Source of the DNA: Pseudomonas akapageensis
Lineage (GTDB): Bacteria > Pseudomonadota > Gammaproteobacteria > Pseudomonadales > Pseudomonadaceae
DNA: 64,000 nt
Assembly: GCF_011355085.1 (NCBI RefSeq)
Contig: NZ_VXCP01000010.1
Location: 359,047 to 423,046 of the forward strand
Direction: 5' to 3'
In this document: positions 9,312 to 23,666 of the stretch, piece by piece
Position numbering within the stretch: position 1 is the first letter of the stretch
Layout of the letters: the number at the start of each line of letters is the position of its first letter
The notes under the pieces: model-generated
Told to the model about the DNA's origin: nothing
Database searches by the model: none
Seen by the model: only the letters and a program-made list of their open reading frames with translations
Program-made: the position numbers and the translations under genes

Positions 9312-10994
9312 ATGCTGCGAACCTTCAAACCTTTTCCCCTCGCAGTGGCTGTGGGCCTGGCCCTGGCCAGCCCCGACGCCGCCTCCAACGACGCCCTGCG
9401 CCTGTACCAACAAGAGAGGCAACGCGAAGAAGCCGACCACCGGGCGCAACGTTTTCGGCAATTGCAGCGTAATCGCAGGGGTGCCGCGCCCACCTCGCCA
9501 GCGACTGCAACGACGGCACCCGGCACTGGAGCATTGTCTACTTGCCGAGATATTTCCGGCCTGCGCATTGGCGGCAACCAACAGATCCCACAAGCGGACA
9601 TCATCCAGGCGCTGTCAAACCTGCCAAGCGGCTGCATGGATGATCACCAGGTCAACCGCCTGCTCAAGGCGATCACCGACCTGTACCTGCGCGAAGGCTA
9701 TATCGGCGCTCGCCCCTACCTGGTGAGCCCCCTGGAGGACGGCGCAAGCCTGGACATCCTGATCGTCGAAGGCTTTGTCGAATCCATCGAGCTAGGCGAC
9801 CCCGAGCTGCCGCTTTCCCTTGCCAGTGCATTCCCCGACATGCTCGGCCGCCCCCTCTTGCTGCGTGACCTGGAGCAAGGCCTGGACCAGTTGAACCGGT
9901 TGCGCGCCTTCGACCTGACCGCAGACATCGAGCCCGGCCAGTTCGGCGGCGGCTCACGCATCGTCATCCGCCCAAACAGCCGTCCGCCACGCTGGGGCCT
10001 GGGCGCCACGCTCGACAATCGCGGCGGCCTGCAAACCGGGCGCAACCGCAGCGGCATCAGCCTGAGTCTGGACAGCCCCCTGCAACTCAATGACTACCTT
10101 CGCGTTACCGCCAGCCATACCCTTGCCCAAGGCCCAGCCTTCAGCCGTAGCGTCGGGCTGCAATACAGCATTCCTTATGGTCCCTGGACATTCAGCCTCA
10201 GCACCAACCGTCTGGAATACGCCAACCCCTTGCCCGGTACCTCGTTCCAGGTCACCGGCACAAGCACCTACCATGGCCTGAGCCTGGAGCGGTCACTGTG
10301 GCGCGATCAGCGGACCTTGCTCAGCGCCAGCACCAGCCTCAACCGCAAAAGCCTCGACAGTTTCTTCTTCAACTACCGGATACCTCTGCAAAGCCCGACC
10401 CTGCTGGTCGCGCAAACCGGCCTGAACCTGATCTGGATCAACGACGGCATCTGGAGCGCCTACCTGGGCTACGCCCAGGGCCTGAACGGCGCGGGCGCCG
10501 ATACCCGCCTGGCACAACCTGACGCGCCCGACCCGCAGTTTCGCAAATACCTGGGCAACCTCGGCTACACCCGCCAAGGCCTGCTGCTGGCGATCCCCTG
10601 GCGCTGGAACAGCGAACTGAACCTGCAATACAGCCAGGACAGGCTACCGCCGATCGAGCAGCTATTGCTCACCGATGATTCCGCCGTGCGCGGATGGCGC
10701 CAGAGCAGCCTTGCCAGCAGCAGCGCCGCCGTTCTTCGCAACACCCTGAGCCTGACGGTCAGGCTCGATCAGCAATTGCAAGTCACACCACACCTGGGCG
10801 TTGACCTGGCCTGGGCCAAAGCCACGACGCAAACGCCGGAGCGACAGCTGTCCGGTGCCCATGCAGGAGTAGATCTGGGCTGGGTAGGAGGCCAGCTCGA
10901 ACTCGATTACCAGAAAAGCCTGAATGAAACCAGCAAACAGCCCGTCAGCCACGAGCCTGGCTATTGGCTGATCAGCCTGTCGCTGAACATCTGA
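9312..10994 (+). CDS. TpsB outer-membrane transporter (ShlB/FhaC/HecB family)
   Basis: Pore protein of a two-partner secretion system that passes its TpsA partner across the outer membrane. The 560-aa protein has a signal peptide (LAVAVGLALASPDAAS), a charged helix (YQQERQREEADHRAQRFRQL), two POTRA regions (about 80-230, starting ISGLRIGGNQQIP) and a 16-strand barrel. The loop-6 motif VRGW that plugs the FhaC pore is present near residue 459. It ends in SLSLNI rather than a terminal aromatic. tpsA follows after 22 bases, so the two form an operon. Confidence 0.95.
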   Translation: MLRTFKPFPLAVAVGLALASPDAASNDALRLYQQERQREEADHRAQRFRQLQRNRRGAAPTSPATATTAPGTGALSTCRDISGLRIGGNQQIPQADIIQALSNLPSGCMDDHQVNRLLKAITDLYLREGYIGARPYLVSPLEDGASLDILIVEGFVESIELGDPELPLSLASAFPDMLGRPLLLRDLEQGLDQLNRLRAFDLTADIEPGQFGGGSRIVIRPNSRPPRWGLGATLDNRGGLQTGRNRSGISLSLDSPLQLNDYLRVTASHTLAQGPAFSRSVGLQYSIPYGPWTFSLSTNRLEYANPLPGTSFQVTGTSTYHGLSLERSLWRDQRTLLSASTSLNRKSLDSFFFNYRIPLQSPTLLVAQTGLNLIWINDGIWSAYLGYAQGLNGAGADTRLAQPDAPDPQFRKYLGNLGYTRQGLLLAIPWRWNSELNLQYSQDRLPPIEQLLLTDDSAVRGWRQSSLASSSAAVLRNTLSLTVRLDQQLQVTPHLGVDLAWAKATTQTPERQLSGAHAGVDLGWVGGQLELDYQKSLNETSKQPVSHEPGYWLISLSLNI

Positions 10995-11016
10995 CCTAAA
11001 TAAAAAGTGAACAAAA

Positions 11017-14000
11017 ATGAAACCCGACAAAAACGATGCGTTACGGCCCCGGCCCGATACGCTGCGCTGGGTCATCTCCAGCATTCTCCTGGCACCCTGC
11101 CTGCCCTCCGTAGCCGATGGCTTGCAACCAGCCGCCGGGCCCGGTGGTACCCCACTCATCAGCCAGAACCATGGTGTCCCGGTCATCGATATCGTGGCCC
11201 CCAATGGCCAGGGTCTTTCCCATAATCAGTTTCTGGACTACAACGTTGCCACGCCGGGCGCCGTTCTCAACAACGCGCTGCAGGGGGGGCAGTCCGCCCT
11301 GGCCGGTGTACTCGCGGCCAACCCGCAATTCCGTGGCCAGGCCGCCAGTGTCATCCTCAATGAAGTCATCAGCCGCAATCCGTCGAGCATCAACGGCGCA
11401 CAGGAAATATTCGGGCGGCCGGCGGACTATGTACTGGCCAACCCCAACGGTATCTCCGTCAATGGCGCCAGCTTCATCAACACCACCCGGGCCGGCTTCC
11501 TGGTCGGCACGCCAGAAATCGAAGATGGCCGGCTCAAACGCCTCAATACCCTGAACGCCCAAGGCTCGCTGCAGGTTCACGAAAAGGGCCTGGAAAATCG
11601 CGAAGGCGCCCTTGACCTGCTGGCGCCCCGAATCGATTCGCGCGGGCTGATCGTTGCCCAGGGCGACCTCAACCTCACCGCCGGGCGCAATCGGGTAAAC
11701 CATGCCGATGGCCAGATTGTCGAAGTCGCCCCCGCCGCTTCTGCCGACCCGCGTATCGACGCGAGCCTCTTCGGTGCAATGCAAGCCGGCCGGATCAAGA
11801 TTGTCAGCACCGCCAATGGCGCCGGGGTGAGACTGGGTGCGCCAGCAGTAGAAGCACGCCAGGGTTTGCAGATCAGCTCCGCAGGCAATCTCGAGATCGG
11901 TGAGCGCGACGCGTCGAAGGACCGTTCCAGACTGTCCGCGGGCCAGGGCGACATGCACCTGGACGCGCTGGGTAATATCACCCTGACCGCGGTCAATGCC
12001 AGTGGTCGCGATATCAACGCCAAGGCTGGCAAGGACCTGGTACTCGATGCCTTGACCCGGGAAAAACTCAGCCGCTCCAACACAGAGTGGAGCAAAAGCT
12101 TCTGGTTCATCACCACCGAAACCTACTCCAGGACTGTGGAGACATCGGACAAGTCGCAAATCGGTACGCAGCTCGATGCCAGCAGGCACATCTCCCTTCA
12201 AGCCGGTAACGATGCACGGCTGGCTGCCGCCAGGGTAAAAGCCGGGGACACATTGAACCTCACGGCCGGCAACGACCTGATGATCACAGCCGGCATCGAT
12301 CGCAAGGTCGAGCGCGAATCCATACGCCACCGCAAGCACCTCTGGCGCGGTGACAGCGACAGCAGCTCAGTGACCGAATCCGCAGTCCCCAGCCAACTAT
12401 CTGGTCGCACCCTGAATCTGCAAAGCGGTGCCAGGACAGATATTCGTGGCAGCTCGGTGCGCAGTGAAGGTGATGTGAACATCAAGGCAAGAACGGTCGC
12501 GATCGATACGATCAGTCTCGATGAATCGAGTGAAAAAAAGGACTACAGCGGCGACCTCGTTTCCGGCTCGTTTTTCGGCAACCGCGGCGAGAACAGCCGG
12601 ATCAGGCTCAACCGCAACGGCAGTGAGGTGCTCGCCAAGGGAGACCTGTCGATCATCTCCGATGATGTGCGAATCACTGGCAGCCGTGTGATGGGTGAAG
12701 GACAGTCGCGGGTCATCAGCGAAAAAGGCGCCCTGATCATTGAAAACGCCCAGACGGACTTCAAGACCAACGAGTCCACCCATGACAGCAAGGTCTTCGG
12801 CCTGATCAGCCAGCGCACCTCGACGCAAGCCCGGTCGTCCACGGTCCTTTCCAGCGACATCGGTTCAGAGACCAACCTGCGCCTGGCCAGTGCGCAAGAG
12901 CTGCGTGTCATCGGCTCCAACATTACCGCCAAAGAGCACCTGGCCGTTCAAGCCGCAGGCGACATAAACATCATTGGGGCCACAGACACGCTTTCATCGG
13001 ACACCCGCGAAAGCAGCCGATCCTTTACCGCGCAAGCCAAACAGACCAAAGATGCCCTCGATGGCAAGCCTGACTCTCGCCAGTTCGTCGCCTCGGTCGG
13101 CTACGAGGTACGCGAGCAGCAGACCCTTGAAGACCGCTCAACGATTATCGGCAGCACCCTCAAGGGTGGCGAGGTGAAGATCGACTCGGGCAAGAACCTC
13201 ATCGTTGAGAGTTCCACCATCGAGTCCACCGTCGATGATGTGCAGATTGCCGGCGAATCGGTGAAATTGCTCGCCGGTCGCGACAGGATACGCAGCGAAA
13301 AAACCGACACCCGATCCGGCGGTGGTCTCGCCTTGACCGGAGGTATCGACCGCGTCGGCAGTGCCTTCGAGGGCTATCAACAGGCCCGGCATAGCATTGA
13401 CGAACAGAGCACACCTGTAAGCACCCTGATCGATTCCAGCGGCAAGCTGACAATCACAGCAGATGCTGGCAACGGTCACATCGAAACAGAAGCGGCCAAA
13501 TTGCGCGCCAAAGGGCCCACTCGGATCGTGGCCGGCAGCATGGACAATCGCGAAGCATCAGCCACCCGCGAACAAATCGTCGAAGAAACGAACTGGAAAG
13601 GCAACCTCGGCGCCAGCATCGAATACAAGGACCTGACGCGCCCCATCGAGCGGCTCGTCAATGGCGAAGAAGAAACCAAGTTCCAGCAGGCAGCCATCGA
13701 AGACGCGTTCCTGCCGCCCAGCCTCGGCGCAGACCTTGAGATCAATCACCTGAACCGGGTCTCGAAAGAATCCACAAGCCAGGCCATCGTCAGCGAGTTC
13801 AGTTCAGCCACCCTGGAGACAAACATCGCCGGGCACTTGAGCGACAGTGGCACCCGTTATGAAGCCCGCGCGGGCACACTGCGGATCGACGCCAAAAGCC
13901 ACGACATGAAAGCAGCGCACGATACCAGCAGCAGCGAACTGTCACGCCTGGAAGTCGATGGCAGTTTCCGTGTGTTTACCAACACAGGCAGTGACGTAAA

Positions 14001-15606
14001 CGCCCGCCTGGCTGCTACCGGCGGTTCCATCGAACGCACCAGCGAAACCAGTACGGCGGTACCGGGCAGCCTCTATGGGCAAACCGGCATCCAGGTGCAA
14101 CTGGGCAGTGACGGTATCTATGAAGGTACGCGTATCAACGGCGGGAGTGGACCGGTCTCGATTCAATCGGGAGGCACGCTGACCCTGGCCCAGGCCAACG
14201 ATCGCCAAAGCAAAAGCGAAAACCTCTTCGACGGCAATGGCTGGGCGAAAGGCGGTAACAGCCCCGCTGCCGGCAAGAGCGCAGGCGCCAGCGTGTTGCT
14301 CAACAAACAGACGTCAGCCAGCGAGGATACCCAGGCACGGGTAGCGGAAATCGACAGCCAAGGTCCGGTACGCCTCGAGGGCAGCAAGGGTACCCGCCTC
14401 GAAGGCACACGCATCGGCTCTGCCGACAACAAGGTGCAAGGCATCGAACTCAGTACACTCGACAAAGTCGAGATCCTTGCCGCCGTCGACACCCATACGG
14501 CCGAGGGACAAAAGCTTGGCGGCGCGCTGCAAGTAAGCGCCAGTGCCAACAAAACGGCTGATTCGAGCAGCAAGGGCGGCGGCATTGGCGGTCATTTCCA
14601 GGCCGGTCGTACCCTTGAGCAGTCACGCACACTCAAAGGGGCAGCGTTCAACAGCCAGTCCGAACTTGCCGTCACCGCTGGCGGCACCCAGGAAAACGCC
14701 ATCGACCTGGAAGGCCTGCTGGCGAACGCCACCCGCATCAAGCTCCAGACCAGCCAGGGCGGTATCCGCATTCAGGATGCCACCTCGACCGAGTTTCGCG
14801 ACAACCTGGACTTGATGGCAGGCGTCGGCGTCAATAAAACGGTTGCCAGCGACGCCAGCAAGAGCACCTCTGGTCTCTATGCTCGGGCCAAGGTGGATAT
14901 CGACAAACTCGACAGCACGACCCATGCAAACAGCCGATTGCGTGCCGATCAGGTGACGTTTGACAGCTTTCTCGATACCCGGCTCAGCGGCGTCGATATC
15001 GATGCCAGGCTTATCGATGGCAAGGTTGGCGGCGATCTGTTGGTCGAAAGCCGCCAGGATCAGGTCAGCGGCCTGAAGGTCAAGGTCGACGCCAAGCTGA
15101 GCAAGGAGAACAACCCGCAAGGACTGCTCAATGGCGTGAGCGCCTTTGCCGGGCCTGCCAGCGGCAAGTTCAAGGAAAAATTCGGCAAGGATATCCAGGG
15201 CCTGGATACCGACCGCACTGCAACGCTCAACGCCGAAATCGAGAAAATCGACAGAAATACCGTGGCCCAGGCTTCATCCCTGAGCGGCCGCAATGGCATC
15301 GACCTCAAGGTTGAAGGCAACACCCTGTTGACAGGCGCAACACTCAAATCCAGTAACGGCAAGGTGGCGCCGGGTTCCGGCAAGGTCGAGATGACCACGC
15401 TCGAAGGCTTCGATAGCCGAACCCAGGTCGGCATCAATGGCTCCAATTCCCCCGTGGATCTGGTCACTGGCGTCATGAATGCCTACAAGGGGACCGAAAG
15501 TGAAACCGACAAGGCCGACCGCAAGGTCGACCTCGGCGTGTTACGCACAGGCGGACACAACACTCGACAAGTCTTGCCGTCGAGCATTGAGCACGGAATA
15601 AACTGA
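11017..15606 (+). CDS. TpsA filamentous-haemagglutinin-like exoprotein
   Basis: A 1529-aa substrate of the adjacent TpsB. After a signal-like segment (WVISSILLAPCLPSVADG) comes the TPS domain (about 45-250) with NQFLDYNV near 70-77 and NPNGI at 142-146, both hallmarks of CdiA/FhaB-type secretion domains. Most of the rest is beta-helical haemagglutinin repeats rich in motifs such as LQAGNDARLAAARV and LAVQAAGDINIIGA. No VENN motif and no separable C-terminal toxin were found, and no immunity gene follows, so this looks like an adhesin or haemagglutinin rather than a contact-dependent inhibition toxin. It is about half the length of full CdiA proteins. The yqfO-like gene faces it only five bases away. 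Confidence 0.92.
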   Translation: MKPDKNDALRPRPDTLRWVISSILLAPCLPSVADGLQPAAGPGGTPLISQNHGVPVIDIVAPNGQGLSHNQFLDYNVATPGAVLNNALQGGQSALAGVLAANPQFRGQAASVILNEVISRNPSSINGAQEIFGRPADYVLANPNGISVNGASFINTTRAGFLVGTPEIEDGRLKRLNTLNAQGSLQVHEKGLENREGALDLLAPRIDSRGLIVAQGDLNLTAGRNRVNHADGQIVEVAPAASADPRIDASLFGAMQAGRIKIVSTANGAGVRLGAPAVEARQGLQISSAGNLEIGERDASKDRSRLSAGQGDMHLDALGNITLTAVNASGRDINAKAGKDLVLDALTREKLSRSNTEWSKSFWFITTETYSRTVETSDKSQIGTQLDASRHISLQAGNDARLAAARVKAGDTLNLTAGNDLMITAGIDRKVERESIRHRKHLWRGDSDSSSVTESAVPSQLSGRTLNLQSGARTDIRGSSVRSEGDVNIKARTVAIDTISLDESSEKKDYSGDLVSGSFFGNRGENSRIRLNRNGSEVLAKGDLSIISDDVRITGSRVMGEGQSRVISEKGALIIENAQTDFKTNESTHDSKVFGLISQRTSTQARSSTVLSSDIGSETNLRLASAQELRVIGSNITAKEHLAVQAAGDINIIGATDTLSSDTRESSRSFTAQAKQTKDALDGKPDSRQFVASVGYEVREQQTLEDRSTIIGSTLKGGEVKIDSGKNLIVESSTIESTVDDVQIAGESVKLLAGRDRIRSEKTDTRSGGGLALTGGIDRVGSAFEGYQQARHSIDEQSTPVSTLIDSSGKLTITADAGNGHIETEAAKLRAKGPTRIVAGSMDNREASATREQIVEETNWKGNLGASIEYKDLTRPIERLVNGEEETKFQQAAIEDAFLPPSLGADLEINHLNRVSKESTSQAIVSEFSSATLETNIAGHLSDSGTRYEARAGTLRIDAKSHDMKAAHDTSSSELSRLEVDGSFRVFTNTGSDVNARLAATGGSIERTSETSTAVPGSLYGQTGIQVQLGSDGIYEGTRINGGSGPVSIQSGGTLTLAQANDRQSKSENLFDGNGWAKGGNSPAAGKSAGASVLLNKQTSASEDTQARVAEIDSQGPVRLEGSKGTRLEGTRIGSADNKVQGIELSTLDKVEILAAVDTHTAEGQKLGGALQVSASANKTADSSSKGGGIGGHFQAGRTLEQSRTLKGAAFNSQSELAVTAGGTQENAIDLEGLLANATRIKLQTSQGGIRIQDATSTEFRDNLDLMAGVGVNKTVASDASKSTSGLYARAKVDIDKLDSTTHANSRLRADQVTFDSFLDTRLSGVDIDARLIDGKVGGDLLVESRQDQVSGLKVKVDAKLSKENNPQGLLNGVSAFAGPASGKFKEKFGKDIQGLDTDRTATLNAEIEKIDRNTVAQASSLSGRNGIDLKVEGNTLLTGATLKSSNGKVAPGSGKVEMTTLEGFDSRTQVGINGSNSPVDLVTGVMNAYKGTESETDKADRKVDLGVLRTGGHNTRQVLPSSIEHGIN

Positions 15607-15611
15607 GAGGA

Positions 15612-15923
15612 TCAGATATCGAGCAAACGCCAGACTTCATAGGCTGGCGTTTCATACGGATGGCTCTGCTTGAGCGCCATCACCACCGCGGCGATCAGGC
15701 TGTCTTCGACAACCAGCTCAACCTTCCACTCTTCGACCTGCTCGACCACGCCAGTCTGCCCGAGAAATGGCTGGCTGCCATCCAACGGGCGGAACTGGCC
15801 CTGGCCGAGCGTCTGCCACGAACAGCAGTCATAGTTGCCGATTCGCCCCCCTCCGGCGGCGAATACGGCACTTTTGACAGCCTCGACATGACTTGGCGGC
15901 ACGAAGAAGCTGAGCTTGTACAC
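15612..15923 (-). CDS. YqfO/NIF3-associated small protein
   Basis: A 103-aa protein of the YqfO type, the stand-alone form of the domain inserted in some NIF3-like proteins (PII/CutA-like fold). The conserved end HPYETPAYEVWRL is clear. I place the start at GTG 15923 (YKLSFFVPPSHVE follows), two bases after the purL stop codon, which implies coupling to purL; the next upstream GTG at 15938 would overlap purL. The biochemical function is unknown. Confidence 0.85.
   Translation of the reverse strand: MYKLSFFVPPSHVEAVKSAVFAAGGGRIGNYDCCSWQTLGQGQFRPLDGSQPFLGQTGVVEQVEEWKVELVVEDSLIAAVVMALKQSHPYETPAYEVWRLLDI
15625..15652. terminator. Hairpin inside the yqfO 3' end, possible terminator for tpsA
   Basis: AAACGCCAG and CTGGCGTTT form a perfect 9-bp stem around a ten-base loop. 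It starts 19 bases after the tpsA stop codon and lies within the last codons of the convergent yqfO gene. The T-run is short, and the pairing may be a by-product of the conserved ETPAYEVWRL codons. Confidence 0.35.
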
Positions 15924-15925
15924 CC

Positions 15926-19822
<3,897 letters not shown>

Positions 19823-19865
19823 CGTCGGGACAGCCTCAGGAAGGGGGTGTGCTTAGAGGCCGTGC

Positions 19866-19871
19866 ATTCTA
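19866..19871 (-). promoter_or_regulatory. Candidate -10 element for purL
   Basis: TAGAAT on the minus strand, 44 bases upstream of the purL start. The best -35 at 17-base spacing, GTGCCG, matches only three of six positions. The rest of the 287-base purL-mltF gap shows no recognisable element apart from the mltF -10. Confidence 0.4.
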
Positions 19872-20028
19872 GCCTAAACCGCGGGTTACGGCACCCGAAA
19901 CGGCACGCGAAGCGCTGGCCGAACGTCGGCAGGCTGCATAAACGCCAAAAAAGCCTCTTCGCAGCACACCGTCACCCATACTTTTCAAGCTGCCGAGCCT
20001 CACCCTAGACAGGTTTCTTGCGACGTAG

Positions 20029-21570
<1,542 letters not shown>

Positions 21571-21573
21571 CAG

Positions 21574-21681
21574 GCCTTGCGACCGCTCTGCGGTCGATCG
21601 CTGGCAAGCCAGCTCCCACAGACCCCGAGTGTGCCGCAAACCTCTGTGGGAGCGGGCTTGCCCGCGATAAGGCCCAACGGG
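21574..21681. repeat. Paired REP element
   Basis: Two oppositely oriented REP units, ATCGCTGGCAAGCCAGCTCC and GTGGGAGCGGGCTTGCCCGC, separate the convergent mltF and tadA genes. This is the typical Pseudomonas BIME arrangement. Confidence 0.85.
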
Positions 21682-21684
21682 CCT

Positions 21685-22167
21685 TCAGGCTTTCGCCCGC
21701 CTGGCCTTGAAAAACTCACTCAAGATCGTCCCACATTCCTCCGCCAGCACCCCACCCTCCACCAGCACCCGATGGTTGAGAAAGCCCTGGGTAAAGAACT
21801 GCCCCTGGCTCTGAACCACCCCGGCCTTGGGCTCCAACGCACCATAAACCACCCGGGTGATGCGCGAATGCACGATCAACCCGGCGCACATGCTGCAAGG
21901 TTCCAGCGTCACATACAGCGTGCTGCCAGGCAGGCGATAGTTGCAGGCTGCCTGGGCAGCGGCACGTATGGCAACCATTTCGGCATGGGCGCTGGGATCA
22001 CTGCCACTGATAGGGCAGTTGAAACCACGCCCGATGATTTCACCGTGTTGTACGAGTACCGCGCCTACCGGGACCTCACCCATGGCCGCCCCTTGGGCAG
22101 CCAGCGCCAGCGCTTCGCGCATGTAGTGCTGGTCCTTGCTGCGGTCAATGATCTGTGGCTGACGCAT
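21685..22167 (-). CDS. tadA: tRNA(adenine34) deaminase TadA
   Basis: Zinc deaminase that converts A34 of tRNA-Arg(ACG) to inosine. The 160-aa form from MRQPQIIDRSKDQHYMREAL at 22167 has the normal length; the frame runs 23 codons further into the upstream gene. The zinc motif HAEMVAIRAA plus TLEPCSMCAGLI carries the ligand His and two Cys and the proton-shuttling Glu. Its ATG overlaps the multicopper oxidase stop by one base (TGATG), so it is translated in tandem with that gene. Confidence 0.95.
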   Translation of the reverse strand: MRQPQIIDRSKDQHYMREALALAAQGAAMGEVPVGAVLVQHGEIIGRGFNCPISGSDPSAHAEMVAIRAAAQAACNYRLPGSTLYVTLEPCSMCAGLIVHSRITRVVYGALEPKAGVVQSQGQFFTQGFLNHRVLVEGGVLAEECGTILSEFFKARRAKA

Positions 22168-23543
22168 CAGGCTACCTCGATGGCCGCCATCAGGCCGGTT
22201 TCCATATGATCGATGACATGGCAATGGAACATCCATACGCCTGGATTATCAGCCACCAGCGCCACCTGGGCGCGCTCGTTCTTGCCTAGCAGGTAAGTGT
22301 CCGTGAAGTACGGCACGATCTTGCGCCGGTTGGAAGCGATGACCTTGAAACTCATGCCGTGCAAATGCACGGGATGCTGGTACTGGGTCATGTTCTTCAA
22401 CTCGAAAATATAGCTCTTGCCCTTCTTCAACGTCGCGATAGGGCGATCGGCGCACGTCTTGTCGGTAATGTCCCAGGCCTTGCCATTGATTTGCCAGAGG
22501 CTCGGCGGCTTGCCGTTATCCGTGTCGACCGAAACCGACCCCACCCACTCGAAGTTGAAGTTGAGTTTTTCCGCATTGGCCAGATCCGGTTCGGCCACCG
22601 GGTTGGCCGGCAAGGCTGGCGGCCAGTCACCGGGCGCCTGTTCGCTCGCCACCGAGCGAAATGTGCCAAGCCGCACCGGGCCGTCGCGCAGGGCAATTTC
22701 TTCACCTGCCGGCGGCACCTTGATCGCCAGGCAGATACGCATGCCTGGACCGAGCCAGTAATCCTTGCCCATGGGCCGGGGCTCAACCGGATTGCCATCC
22801 AGCGCGTAAATGCGTGCTTCGGCATTGCCCCGCAGGTTGATGCGGTAGGTCAGCGTGTTGTCGAGGTTGAGCAGGCGCACCCGGACAATTTGCCCGGCTG
22901 GCAGATCGATTGTGGCGCCCGGCACGCCGTTGATACTCGAGAGCCGCCCGGCGGTACCACCGCGTGCCGCTTCACGAGGGATGCTGAACGGCACGAAGGC
23001 CCCCTGCTCATCCACATGCCAGCTCTTCAGGCTCAAGGTGCGCTCATGGAGAAACCCCGTCGGCTCGCGCTCTTCGACGATCAACGGCCCCACCAGTCCC
23101 CGGCCCAGTTCTTCGGAACTGTTCACATGGGGGTGATACCAGTAGCTGCCGGCATCCGGCACCCGGAACTTGTAATCGAAGTACTCGCCCGGCATGACCG
23201 GCAGCTGCGACACATACGGCACCCCGTCCATTTCCAGCGGCAGGCGGATGCCATGCCAATGAATGGTGGTTGGCACCGGCAGATGGTTGATAAAGCGCAC
23301 CCGCAACCATTCACCCTGACGCACACGCAATTCGGTGCCAGGTGCAGACGGACCAAAAGCCCAGGCCTCGGTCTTGAAACCCGGTACCAACTCCACGTCC
23401 AGGGGCGCCGCGATCAACTCGTAGTCATGCCCGGCATTCGGATCGGGACGCCCCAGCCAATAGCGCGCCGCACCACCGGCCCCCAGACCGATCGCCACCA
23501 GGCCGGTCAGGCCACCGAGTATTTGTCGCCGGGTAAAGGACAT
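22167..23543 (-). CDS. Tat-exported multicopper oxidase
   Basis: A 458-aa periplasmic laccase-like enzyme. The twin-arginine signal SFTRRQILGGLTGLVAIG starts the protein when ATG 23543 is used (11 codons inside the open frame). Copper-binding blocks are IHWHGIRLP, YWYHPHVNS, HPVHLHGMSF and the type-1/trinuclear MFHCHVIDHMETGLM at the end. Such enzymes oxidise Cu(I), other metals or phenols with O2; the substrate cannot be assigned, and no copper-resistance partner lies nearby. The gene reads directly into tadA. Confidence 0.92.
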   Translation of the reverse strand: MSFTRRQILGGLTGLVAIGLGAGGAARYWLGRPDPNAGHDYELIAAPLDVELVPGFKTEAWAFGPSAPGTELRVRQGEWLRVRFINHLPVPTTIHWHGIRLPLEMDGVPYVSQLPVMPGEYFDYKFRVPDAGSYWYHPHVNSSEELGRGLVGPLIVEEREPTGFLHERTLSLKSWHVDEQGAFVPFSIPREAARGGTAGRLSSINGVPGATIDLPAGQIVRVRLLNLDNTLTYRINLRGNAEARIYALDGNPVEPRPMGKDYWLGPGMRICLAIKVPPAGEEIALRDGPVRLGTFRSVASEQAPGDWPPALPANPVAEPDLANAEKLNFNFEWVGSVSVDTDNGKPPSLWQINGKAWDITDKTCADRPIATLKKGKSYIFELKNMTQYQHPVHLHGMSFKVIASNRRKIVPYFTDTYLLGKNERAQVALVADNPGVWMFHCHVIDHMETGLMAAIEVA

Positions 23544-23666
23544 GCAGCAGGCACCTCGTAATACATGGATCAACATGTCGGCCCCTGGACAGGTGCCGAC
23601 AATGAGGGGCGAATACGATACACCTGCAATTGAGAAAGATTAAGTGAAGAGTTGCCGCACAGGCCA

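Noticed and set aside
11017..15606. Contact-dependent inhibition system (cdiBA-cdiI)
   Set aside because: TpsA has no VENN-delimited toxin, and the gene after it is a convergent yqfO homologue rather than an immunity gene.
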